Position numbers and translations under genes: made by a program. DNA of 64,000 bases, from assembly GCA_947499595.1 (NCBI GenBank), contig CANMOY010000003.1:248001-312000 (forward strand), written 5' to 3'. Position 1 is the first letter of the stretch; the number at the start of each line of letters is the position of its first letter. Shown here piece by piece: positions 17,942 through 24,716 of the stretch. Below the pieces are notes generated by a model. That model did not search any database. It was not told the DNA's origin and saw only the letters and a program-made list of their open reading frames with translations. Source of the DNA: an uncultured Mesonia sp. Its GTDB lineage: Bacteria > Bacteroidota > Bacteroidia > Flavobacteriales > Flavobacteriaceae.

Positions 17942-18908
17942 AAATCCCACAGGGGTAGATTTTCTAGGCGACCAACTTCAAGCATGGGGCTATAGGCTTA
18001 CCCGAGGAAGTGCTCAAAAAAACAAAGCGCTTCGTTTTTTGCATATGCACCTTTTGTTGTGGAAGAGTTTTCGGCAGCGACCGCTAGTGCTTATCGATAC
18101 CTACTCGAGTCTTAATTTTTGGTTTGCCGTGAGTATCGCCTTGAACTGTAGGCTATTGAGATTGAAATATATATGTATTCTGCGAGGAGGTTTATTGGAA
18201 AATAGATTGCAAAATAGTAGTTTTTGGTGTCGGACTTTATTCGGAAAGGCTAGCGCAAATGTGGCGCTTTCTGATTTTTTGGCGCAGCGTTTTGCCCTGT
18301 ATAATTATTCCACCCAAGTGATCCCCAACGGTTTTAGTATTGAGGATTATACTTTTAAATCACGCAACAACTTTGTACCTAAACTGCTTTGGGTGCGTTC
18401 TTTTGCCGAAATCTACGATCCGCTTTTGGCGGTAAAAGTGTTGGAAGCCTTATACCAAGACTACCCTCAAGCTGAGTTGTGTATGGTAGGGCCTTGGGAT
18501 GATCTGGCTTATCCGGCTTGCAAAGCCTATGCTGAGCGGCATAATTTACCGGTGCGGTTTACAGGAAAATTGAGCAAAGCCGCTTGGCATCAACTGGCTA
18601 AAGACTATTCATTTTTTATCAACACCACCCGTATTGATAATACGCCTATGAGCGTGATGGAAGCAATTGCTTTAGGCCTTGCCGTAGTCTCAACCGATGT
18701 AGGCGGTATTCCCGCGCTGGTAGAACACGAGCGGCATGCTTTGTTGGTGCCCAGTCAAAACCTAAAAGCCTTTTATCAAGCCATTTGCCGTAGCATAAAT
18801 GAACCCGAGGCTACGCGTGCGCGCTGCCTCGCTGCTCGCGCCAAAGCAGAGCGACTTGACTGGAGCGTCATCAAAAATAAATGGGAGGAGCTCCTCTTAA
18901 ATGTTTAA
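17883..18908 (+). CDS. Glycosyltransferase family 4
   Basis: 341 residues. The first residues include LYLGNRLQKHGKNPTGVDFL, a conserved opening in a GT4 subgroup, so the ATG at 17883 is real even though it lies 59 bp inside the preceding membrane-protein gene. Donor domain: LLWVRSFAEIYDP and then NTPMSVMEAIALGLAVVSTD, where the first Glu of the E-x7-E pair is replaced by Asn-Thr-Pro-Met, as in several members of this subgroup. Ends 33 bp before the sugar-phosphate transferase. Confidence 0.83.
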   Translation: MEKRKPALLYLGNRLQKHGKNPTGVDFLGDQLQAWGYRLTRGSAQKNKALRFLHMHLLLWKSFRQRPLVLIDTYSSLNFWFAVSIALNCRLLRLKYICILRGGLLENRLQNSSFWCRTLFGKASANVALSDFLAQRFALYNYSTQVIPNGFSIEDYTFKSRNNFVPKLLWVRSFAEIYDPLLAVKVLEALYQDYPQAELCMVGPWDDLAYPACKAYAERHNLPVRFTGKLSKAAWHQLAKDYSFFINTTRIDNTPMSVMEAIALGLAVVSTDVGGIPALVEHERHALLVPSQNLKAFYQAICRSINEPEATRARCLAARAKAERLDWSVIKNKWEELLLNV

Positions 18909-18914
18909 AAATAA

Positions 18915-18922
18915 TATCTTTG
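18915..18922 (+). promoter_or_regulatory. Possible -7 box before the sugar-phosphate transferase
   Basis: TATCTTTG matches TAnnTTTG and lies 19 bp before the ATG at 18942. No TTTG is found 19 bp upstream, so this is a half match only. Confidence 0.4.
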
Positions 18923-18941
18923 TTCGCCTAAGCGCCCCCAT

Positions 18942-20324
18942 ATGAAAAGTTCAAACCGGTTGCATTTTGAAGTCTCTGAACGCAAAGTTTTATTGCGGGT
19001 GATGGATGTGCTGGTGTGTGTACTGGGCTTGTATGTGCTGAGTAGCTTGTTTGATTTTTCTTATTTTAGCATTACCCCCGATAAATGGGCGTGGACGTTG
19101 GTTTTGGTGTTTTACCTGTTACTGTTTGCTACCATTTTTGAGCTTTACCAGTTGCCTAAAACCACCGAGTTTAATCGGGTGTTTAAAAACTGTGTACTCA
19201 CCAGTTTATTAACGGTTTTGTTTTATTTATTTACGCCTTTTTATACTCCTTCGTTACCCGAGAACCGCATTCAGATTCTTTACTTTTTTGTGGGTATTTT
19301 GGGTTCGCTGAGCCTTTGGCGCTGGTCGTATATCACTTTTATCAGTTCGCCGCGTTTTTATAAAAACACGCTTATAGTTGGCGATTCGTTTGATATAGAA
19401 CAATTGGAGCACAAACTTAGCGCTGCCGATCCGTATTATGTGGTATGCGGGTATATACAAACCTGTAATGCCCCTCAAAAAAGTGAACTACCGCAATTAA
19501 AAATCGAAGACTTGGATGCGTTTCTAGAAGAACAATTGATCAACGAAATTATTGTATATACGCCTTCGGCTCAAGGTTTAGATGCCGAATTGCACGAGGC
19601 TTTAATCGGTTTGCTGAAGCGGGGTTATAACATTAAAAAATACGCACAGGTTTACGAGGAACTCACCCAACGTTTACCGGTAAAAGATGTTACCCGAGAT
19701 TTTTATTCTTATTTTCCGTTTAGCCGAAGCGGTCAGAATAAACTGTACTTGTTTTTTACTCGGGTTTTTGATGTTTTAGTTTCTTTGCTTGGTTTGTTTT
19801 TTCTGATTTTAATCTTGCCTATTGTGGTTTTGTTGAATAGCATCGCCAATCGTGGACCTTTGTTTTATAGGCAAATACGAGTGGGGCGTCACGGTAAGTG
19901 CTTTTCGATTTATAAGTTGCGCAGTATGGTGGAGCATGCCGAGCAAAATGGCGCACAATATGCCAAGAAAAACGACAGCCGTATTACACCCTTTGGTAAA
20001 TTTTTGCGACGCACCCGATTGGATGAAATCCCTCAATTCATCAATGTTTTATTGGGCGATATGAGCGTTATAGGTCCGCGTCCCGAACGCCCCGAGTTTG
20101 TAGCCGAATTAAAAGAAAGCATTCCCTTTTACGAAGTTCGCCATGTGATTAAACCTGGCTTAACCGGCTGGGCTCAAGTAAATGCTAAGTACGCCGAAAA
20201 TGAAACCGACAGCTTAGAAAAGCTTCAATACGATTTGTATTATATCAAGCACCGAGGTTTGTATTTAGATTTCCGTATTTTTCTAAAAACCCTAAGTACC
20301 ATTATCTTTTTCCGCGGGCAATAG
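18942..20324 (+). CDS. Exopolysaccharide polyprenyl-phosphate sugar-1-phosphate transferase (WbaP/WcaJ-like)
   Basis: 460-residue membrane protein that should start the repeat unit by moving a hexose-1-phosphate onto undecaprenyl phosphate. Four N-terminal membrane segments (about 15-130), a Rossmann-like middle domain, another membrane/re-entrant helix near 265-290, and the catalytic C-terminal domain. Visible signature: FSIYKLRSM, the DE pair in RRTRLDEIPQF, VIGPRPERPEFV, and KPGLTGWAQVNAKY. Length and layout match PF02397 proteins with a CoA-binding-like domain. Placed last in the cluster and followed by repeat block 2. Confidence 0.92.
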   Translation: MKSSNRLHFEVSERKVLLRVMDVLVCVLGLYVLSSLFDFSYFSITPDKWAWTLVLVFYLLLFATIFELYQLPKTTEFNRVFKNCVLTSLLTVLFYLFTPFYTPSLPENRIQILYFFVGILGSLSLWRWSYITFISSPRFYKNTLIVGDSFDIEQLEHKLSAADPYYVVCGYIQTCNAPQKSELPQLKIEDLDAFLEEQLINEIIVYTPSAQGLDAELHEALIGLLKRGYNIKKYAQVYEELTQRLPVKDVTRDFYSYFPFSRSGQNKLYLFFTRVFDVLVSLLGLFFLILILPIVVLLNSIANRGPLFYRQIRVGRHGKCFSIYKLRSMVEHAEQNGAQYAKKNDSRITPFGKFLRRTRLDEIPQFINVLLGDMSVIGPRPERPEFVAELKESIPFYEVRHVIKPGLTGWAQVNAKYAENETDSLEKLQYDLYYIKHRGLYLDFRIFLKTLSTIIFFRGQ

Positions 20325-20426
20325 TAGTTTATTTTTTGGTTTTACTATCCACAATCCTAAAACTGAACTGACAAGGCAGGTATTAAACGGAATTAGTGCG
20401 ACCTTATGGGAGTCTCGAATATTCGG

Positions 20427-20605
20427 TGTCACTTCGAGTGGGCCAGCTTAGCCAACAGGCATTTTTAATGCCGTAGTTGGACTCGCTGGGTTGTATCGAA
20501 AAGTGAGTTTAATTGCAACTATAAACATGTGCAGTACTTTTCGACTTGTTCTCGATACTTCGCATTTTTGTTCTATCGTCCAAAAATCCGAAACTCGAAC
20601 TGACA
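20427..20605 (+). repeat. Repeat A, full copy 4
   Basis: Preceded by the same leader as copies 1 and 2 (GCGACCTTATGGGAGTCTCGA). Outer arms TGTCACTTCGAGT and ACTCGAACTGACA pair at nearly every position. Left arm as in copy 3; middle arm TATCGA / TCGATA; right arm ATTTTTG / CAAAAAT around TTCTATCGTC. Starts ~100 bp after the sugar-phosphate transferase stop. Confidence 0.8.
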
Positions 20606-20642
20606 AGACGTGGTTTTCTACAAAGAAATACAACCACTTCTT

Positions 20643-20681
20643 AAATCGGCCTATCGAAAATAGGGCCTAAAATTGGCAGTG
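20643..20681 (+). repeat. Repeat B, 5' fragment
   Basis: Matches the first ~35 bp of repeat B (CGGCCTATCGAAAATAGG ... TTGGCAGTGC) and then breaks off into unrelated sequence leading to repeat C. Its position after repeat A is the same as at 13521 and 21209. Confidence 0.7.
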
Positions 20682-20712
20682 CTTTTTTTATTCACGTGAA
20701 TATAGAAATAAC

Positions 20713-21047
20713 AATATCCAGCAGCCTAAATAAAAAAGCGATTCAAAGCAGGGCTTTGCAATCTTTTTCTTCAGTATAACTTGTGTTTTGCGTTTAAATG
20801 TTTTAGTGTAATAGGCTTGAGGATATAAAATTAGATATTATACTTCTATCTACTTGTCGCGACCCTTTGGGAGTCCCGAGCATTCGGGAAAGCCTTGGAG
20901 CCAATTTAGCAAAATACAAGTGGTTTTCAGCAAAGCTGAAAAATACCTCAGAAAAAGTGTACTTTCTTTTGTTTCGTTTTCTCCTGTATCCGACGAGCGC
21001 AGCGAGAGGAATACACCGTAAAGAAAATGAAAATTAGGACATAGCAA
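20713..21047 (+). repeat. Repeat C, copy 1
   Basis: Shares with 22406-22629 the segments AATATCCAGCAGCC, TTTGCAATCTTTTTCTTCAG and the region from GCCTTGGAGCCAATTTAGC to ATAGCAA. It carries a hairpin TTTTCAGC / GCTGAAAA (20924-20942) whose loop differs in copy 2. Relative to copy 2 it has about 90 extra bases at 20800-20890, including a leader-module fragment (GGGAGTCCCGA), and a different tip near 20980-21015. Confidence 0.75.
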
Positions 21048-21089
21048 GATTGATGAATTGTTAAGATGTAGGTTTTGAAAATATAAATA

Positions 21090-21167
21090 AACTCGCTACT
21101 TTTCGACTTGTTCTCGATACTTCGCATTTTTGTTCTATCGTCCAAAAATCCGAAACTCGAACTGACA
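21090..21167 (+). repeat. Repeat A, right-half fragment 5
   Basis: Starts abruptly at CTCGCTACTTTTCGACT and runs through CTCGATAC, the right-arm hairpin ATTTTTG / CAAAAAT and the end CTCGAACTGACA. The left arm is missing. It is joined to repeat C with the same ~45-bp junction sequence as fragment 6 at 22673. Confidence 0.75.
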
Positions 21168-21208
21168 AGACGTGGTTTTCTACAAAGAAATACAACCACT
21201 TTTTAAAA

Positions 21209-21411
21209 CGGCCTATCGAAAATAGGGCGTAAAATTGGCAGTGCAGTAAGCGTTAAAAATTTTAGGCTGTTTGAGCCCGATTGGAAATCGGGTGAGTTCC
21301 TAAAATTTAGCTTGCAAACCTACAATTTAGCGCTAGTTTCGTCAGCCTAGACTTTCGTAGTCCCGATATTTCGGGGTTTGCTACTTTTTTCGGCGATGGA
21401 AAAAAGTAGAG
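21209..21411 (+). repeat. Repeat B, copy 2
   Basis: Near-identical to 13521-13704 apart from a ~19-bp insertion (TTGCAAACCTACAATTTAGC region). Ends in the same perfect CTACTTTTTTC / GAAAAAAGTAG hairpin (21381-21409). It lies about 45 bp before the toxin-antitoxin promoter and could end transcription entering from the left. Confidence 0.8.
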
Positions 21412-21456
21412 GGATAAATAAAAGTAGTTCCTTTTGCTTGGGATAGTGTACTTGTA

Positions 21457-21488
21457 TTTGCAACTGATTCGATAATGGTGTATATTTA
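21457..21488 (+). promoter_or_regulatory. Promoter of the parDE-like module
   Basis: TTTG at 21457-21460, 20-nt spacer, TATATTTA at 21481-21488, one mismatch from TAnnTTTG. The antitoxin ATG is at 21506, 17 bp downstream. Confidence 0.55.
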
Positions 21489-21505
21489 CATCAAATAAAT
21501 TAATC

Positions 21506-21751
21506 ATGTCTAGACAAAGCATATCATTTACCAAGCCTAATGATGAATGGCTAAAGGCTCAAGTAGATAGTAAAGAGTATTCAAGCAAGAGCGAGTTAGT
21601 GAACGACTTAATACGGCAAGCCCGAAAACAGCAAGTTCAAATTGATTGGATTAGGGCCAAAATTGAAAGAGCTGAGAATAGTGGATTTACTAATGATAGT
21701 AAAGAAAGTATTTTAGCTCAATCAAAGTCTTTGCTTGATGGCTCAATATAA
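21506..21751 (+). CDS. ParD-like antitoxin (ribbon-helix-helix)
   Basis: 81 residues. The N-terminus SRQSISFTKPNDEWLKAQV is the beta strand plus first helix of a ribbon-helix-helix DNA-binding domain, followed by the SKSELVNDLIRQARKQQ helix that is typical of CopG/ParD antitoxins; the C-terminal ~30 residues would wrap the toxin. It should repress its own promoter and neutralise the ParE-like protein, whose start lies inside its 3' end. Embedded in repeat block 2. Confidence 0.85.
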   Translation: MSRQSISFTKPNDEWLKAQVDSKEYSSKSELVNDLIRQARKQQVQIDWIRAKIERAENSGFTNDSKESILAQSKSLLDGSI

Positions 21752-22025
21752 ATTGTCAAACGAAGCAAAAACTGACTTAGTTCGTATTCACCATTACGGG
21801 ATTAAAAAATTTGGATTGACCCAAGCGGATAAATATTTTGAGACATTTTTCGAGTATTTTGACATTATCGCTGAACAACCTTTTTCATTTGAAGCGGTTG
21901 ACCATATAAAAGAAGGATATAGGCGCTGCGTGTGCGGAGTGGATAGTATTTACTATAGAGTTAATAACAATAATGTCGAAATAATGACCATAGTTGGAAG
22001 ACAAGATTTGAATGATAAATTATAA
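21738..22025 (+). CDS. ParE-like toxin (RelE/ParE superfamily)
   Basis: 95 residues from the ATG at 21738 (a TTG three bases earlier is also in frame). The opening YKLSNEAKTDLVRIHHYG, the central FEYFDIIAEQPFSF, the basic RRCVCGVDSIYYRV strand and the terminal VEIMTIVGRQD strand are the standard ParE pattern. ParE toxins act on DNA gyrase. It overlaps the antitoxin gene by 14 bp, the usual arrangement for co-translation. Complete, with no frame damage, so the pair is probably functional. Confidence 0.87.
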   Translation: MAQYKLSNEAKTDLVRIHHYGIKKFGLTQADKYFETFFEYFDIIAEQPFSFEAVDHIKEGYRRCVCGVDSIYYRVNNNNVEIMTIVGRQDLNDKL

Positions 22026-22084
22026 AAACAGTAATTTATAAATTAGAACCAAAATGATGGTTTAAATGAGTGGCAATTCCCGAG

Positions 22085-22150
22085 CTTTTGGTAATTCCTG
22101 TTTTGAGTGGGCCAGCCCTTCTACATTTTTAATTCCTAAACCAACTAAAA
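22085..22150 (+). repeat. Eroded remnant of repeat A
   Basis: GAGTGGGCCAGCCCTTCTACATTTTTAATTCC resembles the left arm of repeat A (GAGTGGGCCAGC ... GGCATTTTTAATGCC) with the stem bases lost. It lies directly after the toxin gene. Confidence 0.4.
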
Positions 22151-22265
22151 AATCAACCCCTCGTTCCCAATCAAAATCCAACCTCAAGCAAAAAGCTACA
22201 AATTCTTTCTGTCCATTTTTGCTTGATCAAAAACGAACTAAAAAATCAAGAATAGTTGAGGAAAT

Positions 22266-22297
22266 TGCCTTAAGCTGAAAGTGTTCAGCTTAAGGCA
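22266..22297 (+). terminator. Perfect 14-bp hairpin downstream of the toxin-antitoxin pair
   Basis: TGCCTTAAGCTGAA (22266-22279) is the exact reverse complement of TTCAGCTTAAGGCA (22284-22297), with a 4-nt loop AGTG. No T-run follows (TTATCGC), so it is either a T-poor terminator protecting the toxin-antitoxin mRNA 3' end or a structural repeat. The longest perfect short-loop hairpin I found in the window. Confidence 0.5.
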
Positions 22298-22405
22298 TTA
22301 TCGCTACATGCTCTTTTTCGCTACCGCGAAACGCACTTCCGTTTGTCACTCGCTATTTCTGAAACTATTCGGGTTTTTAATTGAAAAGTAATAAGTAGAG
22401 TTATT

Positions 22406-22629
22406 AATATCCAGCAGCCCAATTCAGAAAGCGTTTCAAAGCAGAGCTTTGCAATCTTTTTCTTCAGTATAACTTGTGTTTTGCGTGAAGAATTGGCGAA
22501 GCCTTGGAGCCAATTTAGCAAAATACAAGTGGTTTTCAGCTTGTCTGAAAAATACCTCAGAAAAAGTGTACTTTCTTTTGTTTCGTTTTCTTTATACAAG
22601 TAAAGAAAATGAAAGTTAGGATATAGCAA
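22406..22629 (+). repeat. Repeat C, copy 2
   Basis: Second copy of the unit at 20713-21047. The hairpin stem TTTTCAG / CTGAAAA is kept with a different loop (CTTGT). Near its end TTTTCTTTA and TAAAGAAAA can pair around TACAAG. It is followed by the same junction and by fragment 6 of repeat A, so C plus half-A is duplicated as one block around the toxin-antitoxin genes. Confidence 0.75.
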
Positions 22630-22672
22630 TACCTATGTTTTGTAAGAAAGTAGGTTATGAAAAAGAAAATAA

Positions 22673-22745
22673 ACTCGCTACTTTTCGACTGCACCTCGAT
22701 ACAAGAGTTTTTGTCTACCGTCAAAAACCCTCACTCGGTGTGACA
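22673..22745 (+). repeat. Repeat A, right-half fragment 6
   Basis: Begins at CTCGCTACTTTTCGACT, as fragment 5 does, then CTCGATACAA, GAGTTTTTG / CAAAAAC right arm and CACTCGGTGTGACA. Left half absent. Separated by ~18 bp from the full copy that follows. Confidence 0.75.
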
Positions 22746-22763
22746 AGGTAGGTATTAAACGGC

Positions 22764-22941
22764 TGTCACTTCGAGTGGGCCAGCTTAGCCAACAGGCATT
22801 TTTAATGCCGTAGTTGGACTCGCTGGGTTGTATCGAGAAGTGGTTGAATTAAAACTAAAAAAGTATTCGCTACTTTTCGACTTTGTCTCGATACTTCGCA
22901 TTTTTGTTCTATCGCCCAAAAATCCGAAACTCGAACTGACA
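22764..22941 (+). repeat. Repeat A, full copy 7
   Basis: Outer arms TGTCACTTCGAGT / ACTCGAACTGACA; left arm CCAAC-A-GGCAT / ATGCC-GTA-GTTGG; middle arm GTATCGAGA / TCTCGATAC, nine perfect pairs; right arm ATTTTTG / CAAAAAT. Same orientation as all other copies. Ends about 55 bp before the stop codon of the oligopeptide-binding lipoprotein gene on the other strand. Confidence 0.8.
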
Positions 22942-22997
22942 AGGCGTGTTGTAACAGACATTAGGCTGATAATCCTCTCGAATGAAACAACAAGGCT

Positions 22998-24689
22998 TTA
23001 CTGCAATGCTTGTTTTTGCACACGTTTTAAATCGAGAAGGTTAATCGCATTGATGCCTAAGCCGTGAACATTTTTTTGTGTAAAGCGTACCACCTCGTCA
23101 TAATACAAAGGAATAACCGGTGCCGCTTGCATAAGCAATGCATCCATTTGTCGATATAAGCTTTCGCGGGCTTGGGCTTCAGGTGCCGTCATGGCCTTTT
23201 GGTATAAGCTATCGAAGGTTGCCGAAGCATAATGCGTATAATTGGGACCGTGGGGCGACCAGTTGGCTTTATAAAAAAGCGAGAGGTAGTTTTGTGCATC
23301 GGGATAATCGGCAATCCAACTGGCTCGAAAAGCCGCTAGCTTTCCAGCCGAACGCAATTGACGTAAGGTAGAAGGGGGCATAACTTCTACTTCAGTTTGT
23401 ATGCCCACTTGTGTAAGCTGGCCCTGTAGGTATTCTACTAAATCAAGATAACTGGCACTAGTGCTTATTTTTAACTGAACCGGAATGTTGGGGTGCTCTT
23501 GTTTAAACTTTTGAATGAGCGCACGGGCTTTTTCTGGTTGATAGGTATAAAATCCGCTGGACGTATGGGCGGGTAATCCGCGTGGAATAAATCCGCCTTG
23601 AGCGGGAACCCCAATATTATTGCGTAAATAGCGCATCATAGTGGGTTTGTCTATGGCATAATTTAAGGCATGCCGAAACGAGCGGTAATGGGTGGCTTGT
23701 TGAGGATCACCTACATATAAACCAATGTACTCGGTGTTAAGGTAGGGTGCCTTTTGCATGCTGATTTGATCTTTATAACGCGTATTTAACTGCCCTTGAC
23801 TGTTGAGCAGTTCATCTTTATAGGCAGGATCTAATCCGCTTAAAAAATCTAGTTTACCCTGGGCGAATTGCAGAAATTCTGCTTGCTTATCGGGTAAGAA
23901 AGTGATGGCCACAGCTTCGAGGTAGGGCAGTCGTTCGCCATTTTCATCAAATTCGTGATAGTTGGTATTTTTTCTAAAAACCAATTTTTCATTCGGTTCC
24001 CAGCGTTTGAAATAAAAGGGTCCGGTGCCAATGGGGTTGGTTCTAAAGTCTAGCTGCTGCATTTCTTGGGGTATGATGCTGCAAAATTTCATACTGAGCA
24101 AACCTAAAAAACCTGGAAAGGCTTGATAAAGTTTAATTTGTACTTGGTTGTTGTTAATAGCTTCAATGCTTTTTACCTGGTTCATTACCCAGCTACCGGG
24201 TGAAGCCACTTGCTTATCGGTGAGGCGTTTTAGGCTGTACACCACATCTTGTGCTTGTACCTGCCTATCGGCAAGATTTTTAAAAACTTCATTTTCGTGA
24301 AAGTAAACTTGTGGTTTGAGGTTAAAGGTATAGGTGGTGGCATCTTCGCTGATTTTCCAAGATTCGGCTAAATCGGGCTGAATTTCAAGATTCTCATCTA
24401 ATTGTACTAGGGTGTTGTACAACTGGTGGCAAGCCCAGATGTTGCGTTGATCTTTAGCAAAAGCCGGATCGAGCGAGGTGATATTGGCGTGCTCGTTGTA
24501 CCGAAAGACGGCTGTGTCGGGGTACAGCGGGGCTTGGGGTTGGCAGCCAAAGCATAAGCTGAGCAACAAGCAAATTAAAACGGAAGGATTCCGAAATAGC
24601 AGCCAGTTGCGGCTAGTTTTTTTTAAACAAGAATTAGGTTGTATATTTGCACACATTTTTAAAGAAAACCAAGCAGTTAAGCTTGGCAA
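22998..24689 (-). CDS. ABC transporter substrate-binding lipoprotein, peptide type (SBP family 5)
   Basis: Lipoprotein of the OppA/DppA family that should bind oligopeptides outside the inner membrane. A hydrophobic stretch VLICLLLSLCFGC ends in a lipobox Cys; the mature part has FRYNEHANITSLDPAFAKD, LAESWKISEDATTYTFNLKP and FRHALNYAIDKPTMMRYL, all standard family 5 segments. The 563-residue form from 24689 has an overlong ~38-residue leader; ATG at 24656 (MCANIQPN) is also possible and would leave more room for the divergent mtaB promoter. No permease or ATPase genes are adjacent. Confidence 0.85.
   Translation of the reverse strand: MPSLTAWFSLKMCANIQPNSCLKKTSRNWLLFRNPSVLICLLLSLCFGCQPQAPLYPDTAVFRYNEHANITSLDPAFAKDQRNIWACHQLYNTLVQLDENLEIQPDLAESWKISEDATTYTFNLKPQVYFHENEVFKNLADRQVQAQDVVYSLKRLTDKQVASPGSWVMNQVKSIEAINNNQVQIKLYQAFPGFLGLLSMKFCSIIPQEMQQLDFRTNPIGTGPFYFKRWEPNEKLVFRKNTNYHEFDENGERLPYLEAVAITFLPDKQAEFLQFAQGKLDFLSGLDPAYKDELLNSQGQLNTRYKDQISMQKAPYLNTEYIGLYVGDPQQATHYRSFRHALNYAIDKPTMMRYLRNNIGVPAQGGFIPRGLPAHTSSGFYTYQPEKARALIQKFKQEHPNIPVQLKISTSASYLDLVEYLQGQLTQVGIQTEVEVMPPSTLRQLRSAGKLAAFRASWIADYPDAQNYLSLFYKANWSPHGPNYTHYASATFDSLYQKAMTAPEAQARESLYRQMDALLMQAAPVIPLYYDEVVRFTQKNVHGLGINAINLLDLKRVQKQALQ
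24619..24649 (+). promoter_or_regulatory. mtaB promoter
   Basis: TATATTTG (24642-24649) is an exact -7 box; TTTT at 24619-24622, 19 bp upstream, is a near match to the -33 box. It lies inside the 5' end of the divergent lipoprotein gene. The leader that follows contains CCAAGC (24669-24674) / GCTTGG (24681-24686), a 6-bp hairpin. Confidence 0.65.
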
Positions 24690-24716
24690 TAATACTAAAA
24701 GAAATTTGGATAGCGC

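Noticed and set aside
20850..21534. Three minus-strand frames of 65-83 aa
   Set aside because: They cover repeats B and C. The same translated strings recur wherever the repeats occur, so they come from the repeat sequence and not from selected coding.
22066..22278. 70-aa open frame beginning MSGNSRAFGN
   Set aside because: It reads through an eroded repeat A remnant and one arm of the 14-bp palindrome; no family features and no promoter.
20325..22997. Insertion sequence or integron
   Set aside because: No transposase or integrase frame, and no simple terminal repeats with target duplication; only palindromic repeats and a toxin-antitoxin pair.
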